64,000 bases of DNA, taken from positions 5,084,501-5,148,500 of the forward strand of contig NZ_CP146986.1 of NCBI RefSeq assembly GCF_037126175.1, written 5' to 3'. Origin of the DNA: Pseudomonas sp. RSB 5.4. GTDB taxonomy: Bacteria; Pseudomonadota; Gammaproteobacteria; Pseudomonadales; Pseudomonadaceae. Positions 18,323-25,922 of the stretch are shown in pieces; within the stretch, counting starts at the first letter, position 1; every line of letters begins with the position of its first letter. Made by a program: the position numbers and the translations under genes. The notes below the pieces were generated by a model. The model was not told the origin of the DNA, made no database searches, and saw nothing but the letters and a program-made list of their open reading frames with translations.

Positions 18323-18643
18323 ATGACGATGCTTAAACCCGACCCACCCTACGAAAAAATCATCCCTCATCCCGACAACCGCTTCATGGCCCTGACTGGC
18401 AACTGCAGCGACATGCCCACGCTGTTCATCGACACCCAAGTCCCCCTCGACATCCTAATGGACGCCGCCAACCACCGCATCCGCGCCGTGATTCAAGTGC
18501 TGGAAAACATGTGCATGCGCGGCTCGGTCGAGTGCGACTCGATCATCCTCAGCGACTTCGCCATGCTCTGCGCCATTCCGCTGCGTGACGGCTGCGATGT
18601 GCTGGATGTCATCGGCAAACGCTTGAGCGCGATGCCGGCCTGA
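18323..18643 (+). CDS. Small Pseudomonas-type protein of unknown function (DUF3077/DUF6124-like)
   Basis: A 106-residue soluble protein beginning MTMLKPDPPYEKIIPHPDNR. The KPDPP opening and the later helical half (PLDILMDAANHRIRAVIQVL) resemble the many small DUF3077/DUF6124 proteins of fluorescens-group genomes, which typically sit behind a structured leader like the one here. Function is unknown. Two Cys pairs are present but show no metal-site spacing. ATG at 18323 has a weak ribosome site. An upstream in-frame ATG would put the start inside the structured element. A long inverted repeat follows. Confidence 0.65.
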   Translation: MTMLKPDPPYEKIIPHPDNRFMALTGNCSDMPTLFIDTQVPLDILMDAANHRIRAVIQVLENMCMRGSVECDSIILSDFAMLCAIPLRDGCDVLDVIGKRLSAMPA

Positions 18644-18653
18644 AAAAAGAGCA

Positions 18654-18730
18654 AAAGATCGCAGCCTTCGGCAGCTCCTACAGGGGGGGACGCCAATCCT
18701 GTGTAGGAGCTGCCGAAGGCTGCGATCTTT
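18654..18730. terminator. 29-bp perfect inverted repeat, bidirectional terminator-like
   Basis: Arms at 18654-18682 and 18702-18730 are exact inverses, based on GATCGCAGCCTTCGGCAGCT. They are bordered by A and T runs on the two strands. It lies between two convergent genes, so it probably ends transcripts from both sides. The same repeat family recurs, with base changes, at 57215-57290. Confidence 0.75.
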
Positions 18731-18740
18731 GGACTTTGGC

Positions 18741-19154
18741 TCAATCAGCGATATACGCATCCTGAGTTTTGATAAAGCGGTCGAGCGCCTCGGAGTTGTA
18801 GACCTTCATGCACCCAAAAAACACTACTTTTTCATTCGAGTATTTACTGTTTGAAGGTTTCTGCTCGTAAGCCGCCAACACGTAGTTTCGGGTTTCTTTG
18901 TAGGGATCGTGCAGCACCTGGAGCGTGTCTTCATTTTGCAAAATGGTATGCATGCCTTTGCCCATGAACGAATAGGCATTGGCGGACAGTGCGATGTCTT
19001 TTTCCAGCGCGGAGCGTTCGTTGAATGGCTTCAGAATGCAGTGGCTCAGTCCGTAGTTTTTTAGTGACTGGCGTGCCTGTTCAATGTCAGTTTCGTCGGC
19101 AAGGGCGAGGTATGGGCTAAGCAGGCTGAATAAGCAGATGATCAGATATTGCAT
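18741..19154 (-). CDS. Periplasmic protein, Tai4-like T6SS amidase immunity candidate
   Basis: A 137-residue protein with a signal peptide (MQYLIICLFSLLSPYLALAD, cleavage near residue 19) and a helical mature part. SLKNYGLSHCIL, then SANAYSFMGKG, then FFGCMKVYNSEALDRFIK follow the Tai4 pattern as I know it: NYxxSxC, an SA-Y segment, and xMKCxxxYNSxxLxxxI. Two Cys could form a disulfide. Tai4 proteins neutralise Tae4 peptidoglycan amidases in the periplasm. No Tae4 is in the window. It lies ~750 bases from the T6SS island and on the other strand. ATG at 19154 has AGGA upstream. I am moderately sure of the family. Confidence 0.5.
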   Translation of the reverse strand: MQYLIICLFSLLSPYLALADETDIEQARQSLKNYGLSHCILKPFNERSALEKDIALSANAYSFMGKGMHTILQNEDTLQVLHDPYKETRNYVLAAYEQKPSNSKYSNEKVVFFGCMKVYNSEALDRFIKTQDAYIAD

Positions 19155-19209
19155 GAGTTTTTGACTTCCTGTCGTTCATGGTTCGCCAGTTTAACGCCAT
19201 AAAAGCAAA

Positions 19210-19397
19210 GCCCCTCACCCTAGCCCTCTCCCAGAGGGAGAGGGGACTGACCGAGTTGTCTGGGTGATGTACGCCGACCTGCGCCTTCGGTGGTGAACGT
19301 CAGTTGGCCAAGCCTGAGATCACGCTGATCATTCAGGTCGATGTAACTCGCAAGTTCACCACCGTCAGTCCCCTCTCCCTCCGGGAGAGGGTGAGGG
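19210..19397. repeat. Large nested inverted repeat, copy 2
   Basis: It has the same plan as 5205-5381. Arms CCCTCACCCTAGCCCTCTCC (from 19212) and the inverse near 19369-19397 enclose GACTGACCGAG and TTCAGGTCGATG, which are shared with copy 1, in an otherwise different core. It fills most of the 324-base space before rlmJ. Confidence 0.8.
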
Positions 19398-19478
19398 CCG
19401 GCTTTTGTCCGCTCGGCCGCCAACCCCTGACTTGCCGCCCGGTAAAAGGTAAACTTTGCGCCCTTCGCAGGAGCAGCC

Positions 19479-20318
19479 ATGAATTATCGTCACGCCTTCC
19501 ATGCCGGCAATCACGCCGATGTGTTCAAACACCTGACCTTGACCCGCCTCATCGCGCTGATGTCGCGCAAGGAGCAGCCGTTTGCCTATCTCGATACGCA
19601 CGCCGGCATCGGTCTGTATGACCTGCAGGGTGATCAGGCCAACCGTACCGGCGAGTACCTGGAAGGCATCGCGCGTTTGTGGGATCAGCCGGATCTGCCG
19701 GCGCTGACCGCCGACTACATGAAGGTGCTGCACGAGATGAACCCGGATGGCCAGTTGCGCTACTACCCGGGTTCGCCGGAGCTGGCGCGGCGTCTGACCC
19801 GGCCGCAGGATCGGGTGATGCTCAACGAGAAGCACCCGGAAGACGGCGTGCAGCTCAAAGAGAACATGGCCGGCGACCGTCGGGTCAAGGTGCATCTGGG
19901 CGAGGGCTGGCATGTGGCGCGGGCGATGTTGCCGGTGCAGGAGAAGCGTGCGGTGATGTTGATTGATCCGCCGTTCGAGCAGCTCGACGAGATGCAAAAG
20001 TGTGCGGCGTCGCTGAAAGAAGCGATTGGCCGGATGCGCCAAACCGTGGCGGCGATCTGGTATCCGGTGAAGGATCAGCGTGCGTTGCGCCGTTTCTATC
20101 AGGATCTGGCCGGTACCGGCGCGCCGAAGTTGCTGCGTGTGGAACTGCTGGTGCATCCGCTGGATACGCCGAACAGCCTGAACGGCTCCGGGATGGCGAT
20201 TGCCAATCCGCCGTGGGGGCTGGAGGAAGAATTGCGTGAACTGCTGCCGTGGTTGTCGAAGAAGCTTGGGCAGACCCAGGGTGGGTGGCAGATGGATTGG
20301 TTGATCGCCGAGAGCTGA
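19479..20318 (+). CDS. rlmJ: 23S rRNA (adenine-2030 N6)-methyltransferase RlmJ
   Basis: SAM-dependent methylase acting on A2030 of free 23S rRNA; 279 residues, the family's usual length. MNYRHAFHAGNHADVFKH is the conserved N-terminus. THAGIGLYDL (about 40-49) contributes to the SAM site. DPPF at 163-166 is the catalytic N6-adenine methylase motif. AGGAG precedes ATG 19479 at good spacing. It stands alone between repeats. Confidence 0.95.
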   Translation: MNYRHAFHAGNHADVFKHLTLTRLIALMSRKEQPFAYLDTHAGIGLYDLQGDQANRTGEYLEGIARLWDQPDLPALTADYMKVLHEMNPDGQLRYYPGSPELARRLTRPQDRVMLNEKHPEDGVQLKENMAGDRRVKVHLGEGWHVARAMLPVQEKRAVMLIDPPFEQLDEMQKCAASLKEAIGRMRQTVAAIWYPVKDQRALRRFYQDLAGTGAPKLLRVELLVHPLDTPNSLNGSGMAIANPPWGLEEELRELLPWLSKKLGQTQGGWQMDWLIAES

Positions 20319-20348
20319 TCAACTGTTTTAGCGGTGTCTGAACGGACG

Positions 20349-20435
20349 CCTTCGCGGGCAAGCCCGCTCCCACAAAGTACTGCGCCATTTTGAAGTCGGC
20401 GCTAAACCTGTGGGGAGCGGGCTTGCCCGCGATGC
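20349..20435. repeat. REP pair, reversed arm order
   Basis: GCGGGCAAGCCCGCTCCCAC (20355-20374 region) faces its inverse at 20409-20435. The variant carries GCGGGCAAG rather than GCGAGCAAG, and the arms are tail-to-tail compared with the other REP pairs. It lies between convergent rlmJ and msrA. Confidence 0.85.
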
Positions 20436-20444
20436 TTTGGCGGT

Positions 20445-21110
20445 TTAGTTACCCGCCAGGCTCGGTGGCATGCACACGCCGGTGCCGCCAATCCCGCAAT
20501 AACCTTCAGGGTTCTTCGCCAGATACTGCTGGTGATAAGCCTCAGCAAAGTACACGGTCGGCGCCTGCTCGATCTCGGTGCTGATTTCGCCCAGGCCAGC
20601 CTTCGACAGTTCAGCCTGATACACCGCTTTGCTCTTCAGCGCAGCGTCCAGTTGCTCTGGCGAGGTGGCGTAGATCACCGAGCGGTACTGGGTGCCGATG
20701 TCGTTGCCCTGACGCATGCCCTGCGTCGGGTTATGCAGTTCCCAGAACATCGCCAGCAGCTCTTCGTAGCTGACTTTGGCCTTGTCATACACCACCAGTA
20801 CCACTTCGGCGTGGCCGGTCAGGCCCGAGCAGACTTCTTCGTAGGTCGGGTTCGGCGTGTAGCCGCCGGCGTAGCCAACCACGGTGCTGACCACGCCTTC
20901 GCGCTGCCAGAAGCGGCGCTCCGCCCCCCAGAAGCAACCCAGACCGAAGATCGCAAAGTCGACGTCCTGAAAGAATGGACCGAGCAAGGGAGTTTCTTCG
21001 AAGACGAAATGCTTTTCAGGCAGGGTCATCGCGGTTTCGCGGCCGGGCAGCGCTTGTTCTTTGGTCGGTAGCACGTTTTTGTTCACCAGAATTTCCGAGC
21101 GCAGAACCAT
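20445..21110 (-). CDS. msrA: Peptide-methionine (S)-S-oxide reductase MsrA
   Basis: Repairs oxidised methionine in proteins; 221 residues. [11 protein letters not shown] (catalytic Cys at about residue 58) is the MsrA active site. [24 protein letters not shown] is the family signature after it. [16 protein letters not shown] near the C-terminus ends in the resolving Cys region. GAGAGGAACG precedes ATG 21110. It matches PA5018 in the collinear PAO1 order. No signal peptide, so cytoplasmic. Confidence 0.96.
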   Translation of the reverse strand: MVLRSEILVNKNVLPTKEQALPGRETAMTLPEKHFVFEETPLLGPFFQDVDFAIFGLGCFWGAERRFWQREGVVSTVVGYAGGYTPNPTYEEVCSGLTGHAEVVLVVYDKAKVSYEELLAMFWELHNPTQGMRQGNDIGTQYRSVIYATSPEQLDAALKSKAVYQAELSKAGLGEISTEIEQAPTVYFAEAYHQQYLAKNPEGYCGIGGTGVCMPPSLAGN

Positions 21111-21192
21111 GATCGTTCCTCTCAGTCAGGATGGGATGTAAAAAGTCAGACCGTCAGTGTGCCGAATGATGCCGGATTTCGCACTATTCAAA

Positions 21193-21282
21193 TGTGGGAG
21201 CGGGCTTGCTCGCGAATGCGGTGTGTCAGTCGACATCAACATTGCCTGACAAACCGCATTCGCGAGCAAGCCCGCTCCCACA
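21193..21282. repeat. REP pair
   Basis: TGTGGGAGCGGGCTTGCTCG and its inverse, in the 205-base gap between dipA and msrA, both read leftward. No other signal is seen there. Confidence 0.9.
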
Positions 21283-21315
21283 AGGGGAGTTCATCGACAG
21301 GGACATCGGTGGGGG

Positions 21316-24012
21316 CTAGAGGCAGAGTGGGCCGCGCGGGTAGCGCTTGAGCGCCTGAATCAGCTCACCGCCGGGGATCGGCCGGTCGAACAGGTAGCCT
21401 TGGCCGACATCGCAGCGGTGGCGACGCAGGAACGCCAGTTGTTCGGCGGTCTCGATGCCTTCGGCCACGACTTTGAGCTTCAGGTTGTGGGCCATGGCGA
21501 TCACCGCGGAGGTGATTTCCATGTCGTCCTGGTTGTCGGGGATTTCGTGGATGAAGCTGCGATCGATCTTGATGATGTCGATCGGGAATTTCTTCAGGTA
21601 GCTGAGCGACGAGTAACCGGTGCCGAAGTCGTCCATGGCCAGGGTCAGGCCCAGACGCTTGAGCTGATCGAGCTGCAAGTGAGTGTCTTCGGTGGCTTCC
21701 AGCAACAGGCCTTCGGTCAGCTCCAGTTCGAGCAGATTGGCCGGCAGCGCTTCTTCCTTGAGGATGTTGGCGATCGAGGCGACCAGATCCGGATCGGAGA
21801 ACTGCTTCGGTGACAGGTTGATCGCCACTTGCAGATTGCCCAGGCCAGCGGCGGTCAGCGCCTTGCTCATACGGCAGGCCTGGCGGGCGATCCACTTGCC
21901 GATCGGGATGATCAGGCCGGTTTCTTCGGCGACGCTGATGAACTGGTCCGGGCGGATCATGCCGCGTTCCGGGTGATTCCAGCGCAGCAGCGCTTCCATG
22001 CCGAGCAGGCGACCGCTGCGCAGGCACAGTTTGGGTTGGTAGAACACGTCCAGCTCGTTCTGGGTCAGGGCGCGGCGCAGGTTGTTCTCGACGAACAGTT
22101 TGTAACTGGCTTCGGCGTTCAGCGCTTCGGTGAACACCTGAACCTGGTGTTTGCCATTGGCCTTGGCCTTGTGCAGGGCGAGGCCGGCGTTGCGCATCAG
22201 GGTTTGCGGATCGCGGCCATGCAGCGGCGCGCAGGCCAGACCCACCGAGCCGGTGACGCTGATCAACTGGTTGTCGACGAACATCGGCTTGTCGAGGGTC
22301 GCCAGCAACTGGTTGGCGATCTGCTGGCCGGTGGCGAGGTCGGTGTCGTCGAGCAGCACCGCAAATTCGTTACTGGCGAACCGCGCGAGGCTGCCGCTCG
22401 GGCTCAGGCTGTTGCGCAAGCGGCGGGCGAGGCTGATCAGCAACTTGTCGCCGGTCTGGTGACCGAGGCTGTCGTTGATCCGCTTGAAGTTGTCGATGTC
22501 CACCAGCAGCAGGCTGATCGGGGTATCGCTATCGCGGGCGAAGCGTTCATCCAGATTGCGGATAAACGCCGGGCGGTTGCCGAGGTTGGTCAGGTTGTCG
22601 GTGTACGCCAGACGTTCGATGCGCTGCTGCGCCAGTTTGGTCTGGGTGATGTCTTCGTAGATGCCGATGTAGTGCGTCAGTTCGCGGTTGTCGCCATACA
22701 CCTTCGAGATCGACAACTGGCCCCAGTACGGTTCGAGGTTCTTGCGCCGGCTCTTGAATTCGCCCTGCCAGCTGTTGCTCTTGGCCAGCGCCGACGGCGC
22801 GTCGAACAGCAGCTCACTGAGGTTTTCCAGCGCCGGCAGCTCCGACAGGCGCTGGCCGTGGACTTCTTCGGTGGAGTACTGGGTGATCGCGGTGAAGCTC
22901 GGGTTGACGTACTCGACCACGCCGTCGCAATTGACCAGCAGAAAGGCGTTGGCACTTTGTTCGACGGCGCGCTGGAACAGGTGCAGCGCGCTGGTGGCGG
23001 TACGCCGGTTATGGTTGTTGATGACCTGGGCGAACTGGTCGGCCAGTTCACCGGCAAAGGCGATTTCATCGGACTGCCAGGCGCGGGTGACGCCGGTCTG
23101 CTCCAGACAGAGCACGCCGACCACTTGGCCATCGACGCGGATGCTGGCGTCGAGCATCGCGTTGACGTCACGCGGACGCAGGGCTTCGGCCATCTCGCGG
23201 GTGCGCGGGTCGCGCATCGCATTGTGCGCGTCGATGGCGCGGCTGCCGTGCAGGGCTTCCATGTAGTCGGGGAAGCCGCTGATGTCGATCACCTCCGGCA
23301 GGATGTATTCCTGCGTCGCGCGGTGATACGCCGAAATCGGCACCAGCAGGCTGCCTTCGAGGTTCCACAGGCTGGCACAGTCGATCTCATAGATATCACA
23401 GGCGCTGCGGGTGATCAGCTCGGCGGCTTCCTGCAGCGAGTTGTGGCTGCTGTAGCGCTGGCGAGCCAGCAACAGAATCAGATCCTGCTGGGCGCGTACC
23501 CGCTCCAGGTGCTGCAGTTGCTCCTGCTGGGCGCGCTGGTTCAGTTCCAAAGCGATCTGCAGGCGCGAATTCTGGGTTTCGAGGTCGACGCAGGGCACCG
23601 CTGGCGCGCCGTCGAACACATCATCGACCGCCAGCAGATAACCGCGCAGCAAGTGCCGATTGTGCTGCTTATAGGCCTCGCCCAGCTCAAGGATGCTCAG
23701 CGCACCAGCGGCGGTGTGCAGGGTGTAGCGCACCAGATAATGCGGGCTGTCGCGCAGTTGTTGCTGAATGGTGTCGTGCAGTTGATAGCGCGCTTCGGGT
23801 TCCATCAGGCTGGCGTAAGGCGAGCCGACCAACGCACACAATTCGACGGCTGGCTGGCCGAACTGGCGTTCACAGTTGGGGTCGAGAAACAGCATCGCCC
23901 AGCTCGCTTCATTCAAGCGCTCGAAACGCAGCATGCCGAGCCGCGAGGGCACAGGCAGCTGCGTCACTACCTCGACCGCCATACGGCTGGCGGCATCGGG
24001 TTGGCTCTTCAT
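21316..24012 (-). CDS. dipA: Cyclic-di-GMP phosphodiesterase DipA (GAF-PAS-GGDEF-EAL)
   Basis: Breaks down c-di-GMP and so promotes dispersal and motility. The 898 residues are arranged as an N-terminal PAS-like region, GAF (about 190-330), PAS (about 345-460), GGDEF domain (about 470-630) and EAL domain (about 640-890). The GGDEF motif is degenerate, ASNEF at about 544-548, so cyclase activity is unlikely. The EAL side is intact: EALLRW, NLSPKQFSD, ELTEGLLLE, DDFGTGYSSLSYLKKFPID and EGIET. This matches PA5017 DipA, where ASNEF is also found as I recall. ATG at 24012 is the first in frame. Confidence 0.92.
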   Translation of the reverse strand: MKSQPDAASRMAVEVVTQLPVPSRLGMLRFERLNEASWAMLFLDPNCERQFGQPAVELCALVGSPYASLMEPEARYQLHDTIQQQLRDSPHYLVRYTLHTAAGALSILELGEAYKQHNRHLLRGYLLAVDDVFDGAPAVPCVDLETQNSRLQIALELNQRAQQEQLQHLERVRAQQDLILLLARQRYSSHNSLQEAAELITRSACDIYEIDCASLWNLEGSLLVPISAYHRATQEYILPEVIDISGFPDYMEALHGSRAIDAHNAMRDPRTREMAEALRPRDVNAMLDASIRVDGQVVGVLCLEQTGVTRAWQSDEIAFAGELADQFAQVINNHNRRTATSALHLFQRAVEQSANAFLLVNCDGVVEYVNPSFTAITQYSTEEVHGQRLSELPALENLSELLFDAPSALAKSNSWQGEFKSRRKNLEPYWGQLSISKVYGDNRELTHYIGIYEDITQTKLAQQRIERLAYTDNLTNLGNRPAFIRNLDERFARDSDTPISLLLVDIDNFKRINDSLGHQTGDKLLISLARRLRNSLSPSGSLARFASNEFAVLLDDTDLATGQQIANQLLATLDKPMFVDNQLISVTGSVGLACAPLHGRDPQTLMRNAGLALHKAKANGKHQVQVFTEALNAEASYKLFVENNLRRALTQNELDVFYQPKLCLRSGRLLGMEALLRWNHPERGMIRPDQFISVAEETGLIIPIGKWIARQACRMSKALTAAGLGNLQVAINLSPKQFSDPDLVASIANILKEEALPANLLELELTEGLLLEATEDTHLQLDQLKRLGLTLAMDDFGTGYSSLSYLKKFPIDIIKIDRSFIHEIPDNQDDMEITSAVIAMAHNLKLKVVAEGIETAEQLAFLRRHRCDVGQGYLFDRPIPGGELIQALKRYPRGPLCL

Positions 24013-24202
24013 GAAGGAACTCGCTTGGAAATATGCTGAACGCGCCGGGCTCGCGCCCTCTTTACTGTTGCCTGCGGCAAGGTTGCATCATTGCGGCACC
24101 GACTGACAAGAGAGATGAAGGCCAAGTGCTATAAGAATATGTCGGCCGCACAGGGCATTTCTCCAGCGCGTGGCAAAAAGTAATACGGATGTGCGCCGCG
24201 AG

Positions 24203-24241
24203 TGCCGTTCCAGAGCGCTTCGCGCGCGGGAACGGCATTTT
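24203..24241 (+). terminator. Hairpin after the PhoD-like gene
   Basis: TGCCGTTCC (24203-24211) faces GGAACGGCA (24229-24237), followed by TTTT on the plus strand. It lies 10 bases from the stop of the leftward phosphatase gene. In the minus direction there is no T-run, so its use as that gene's terminator is uncertain. Confidence 0.35.
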
Positions 24242-24251
24242 GTTCAGGGCT

Positions 24252-25661
24252 TCAGCGCAGGTTGATTTCGATCGATTGCAGGCGTTTGCCGTCGCGATCA
24301 TGGTAATTGACCTGAATTTTTCCGGCCTCAACCACCACATGGGCGAAGTTGTCTTCGCTGACCACTGTGCTGGTCAATTCATGTTGATAATCGCCTGCTG
24401 CCGTGCGCGCCAGCGGTTGATCAAGGATGAACGTCGACGCCTTGGCATAGGGCAACAGCTTGCTGTTGCAAAACGGCGAGGAAACGATGGTGTGGACTTC
24501 GAAGTCCGGGTCTTCGCTGTGGGTCAGGCGCGAGGTCAGCGAGCCATGCACATCGCCCGAGACAAACACGACATTCTTGATGCGTCGGGTGCGGATGGTT
24601 TCCAGCAGCCGCAAGCGCTGCTCCGGGAAGGCTTTCCAGGCATCGTCACCATGCAGTTTGCGATCCGGGTAGAACATTACGCTGGTCACCACGAATTTCA
24701 CTCGCGCCGGGCTGTTGATCAGCCACTTGAGCAGCGCCTGTTCCTGCGCCTCATCCAGTATGCGCCGATCATCGGCTGACAAGTTGCGTCGAGTGCGGCT
24801 GTCCGTCACAAACCATTCGATGTCACCGTCACTGAATTGATACCAGTAGTGCTCGAGCTTTGCGCGATTCACCTCTTTGTTAGTTGTAAGCTCGTGCGCA
24901 GGGCCGTGGCTGGCTTGATAGATTTCATAGGCGGCCATGGCATTGCGATATAACACTTGATCAGACTTGCTGGCGTTCGCCGGCCAGTTGTCTTCGATTT
25001 CGTGATCATCCAGGATCATGTAAGTCGATGTACCGGACATCAAACGCTGAATGTTGGGTTGAGAGAATGCCGCACGGTACTTGCTGAGGATTTCCTTATA
25101 TTCACGATCAGGTGCGATTAGATTGAGGTCGTCGACATAAATCTGATCGCCCGTCATTAACGTGGCACTGATCGGTGGTTGCGCGCCTTCGATCAACTGG
25201 TTGATGGAAGCAAAGATCCGATCTCCCAGTTGCGGCAGCGACGGGATGCCGGCGGTCATGCGCAAGTAACGGCAGGAGCCGACGATATAGGCCCTTGGCT
25301 GCAGGGCTTTGCTGGAGCGGGTGCGCAATCGATAGATTTCCCGGGGCCACTGCAGCGGCAGTTCGGCGACACTGTCCACGGTATGTACCGGATTCATCGG
25401 GCTGAACCAGCCGGTCTGGTATTCATATTCGGTGTCGCTGCTCAAGTTGTTGAGGGTGAACACTTCGGTCATGTCGCGCAGTGCGCTGGGCTCAGCGAAA
25501 GTGCCTGCTGACCACTGTTGTGTTCCTGCAGTCCGATGGCGAATGGCGGCAAATACCGGTGCGTTGCCTTGATTGTCTGCGCGCATGAATATGCGGGCAT
25601 GATTAGTTGTGGTGTGGCCGATAATCGGGCCGATAGTTGGTTTGAACATATTCGAATCCAT
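24252..25661 (-). CDS. PhoD-like alkaline phosphatase D family protein, no export signal
   Basis: Metallophosphoesterase of 469 residues. An N-terminal fibronectin-like part (about 1-100) precedes the PhoD catalytic fold. Metal ligands are visible in VGSCRYL (about 127), GDQIYVDDLN (about 170), LDDHEIEDNW (about 216) and SGDVHGS (about 365). PhoD enzymes are usually exported by Tat with an RR motif; this protein starts MDSNMFKPTIGPIIGHTT with no signal peptide. It is therefore either cytoplasmic or exported by another route. Two starts are possible, 25661 and 25649; neither has a clear ribosome site. No Pho box was recognised upstream. Confidence 0.8.
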   Translation of the reverse strand: MDSNMFKPTIGPIIGHTTTNHARIFMRADNQGNAPVFAAIRHRTAGTQQWSAGTFAEPSALRDMTEVFTLNNLSSDTEYEYQTGWFSPMNPVHTVDSVAELPLQWPREIYRLRTRSSKALQPRAYIVGSCRYLRMTAGIPSLPQLGDRIFASINQLIEGAQPPISATLMTGDQIYVDDLNLIAPDREYKEILSKYRAAFSQPNIQRLMSGTSTYMILDDHEIEDNWPANASKSDQVLYRNAMAAYEIYQASHGPAHELTTNKEVNRAKLEHYWYQFSDGDIEWFVTDSRTRRNLSADDRRILDEAQEQALLKWLINSPARVKFVVTSVMFYPDRKLHGDDAWKAFPEQRLRLLETIRTRRIKNVVFVSGDVHGSLTSRLTHSEDPDFEVHTIVSSPFCNSKLLPYAKASTFILDQPLARTAAGDYQHELTSTVVSEDNFAHVVVEAGKIQVNYHDRDGKRLQSIEINLR

Positions 25662-25822
25662 TCGAGTAAGTCTGGTTTTGATAAATAACGCAGGAAGTTG
25701 CTTATTTGATCGGGAGGCAAAGATTAGTTGGCGGTCGACGAAAAATATCGAGGCGAAGTGGACTGCGTTCGTAGTTCAAGTAAACCGAACTTGTAGGAAG
25801 AGGCGCTGTACTTTTCTCTAGG

Positions 25823-25852
25823 CAAAAAAAGCCCCGTCAAACTGACGGGGTT
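25823..25852 (-). terminator. Rho-independent terminator of aceEF
   Basis: On the minus strand CCCCGTCAGTTTGACGGGG is followed by seven T. It lies ~70 bases beyond the aceF stop and upstream of the phosphatase gene. Confidence 0.9.
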
Positions 25853-25892
25853 GAGGTACGAGCGTGTGGCGCTCGAAAACGTGGGACGCAAT

Positions 25893-25917
25893 CGGCCCTC
25901 CGTTGCCGGAGGGCCGA
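25893..25917 (-). terminator. GC-rich hairpin directly after aceF
   Basis: CGGCCCTCCG and CCGGAGGGCCG form a ten-base stem with a short loop, six bases past the aceF stop. There is no T-run, so it is more likely a 3'-end stabiliser than a terminator. Confidence 0.5.
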
Positions 25918-25922
25918 ACGCT

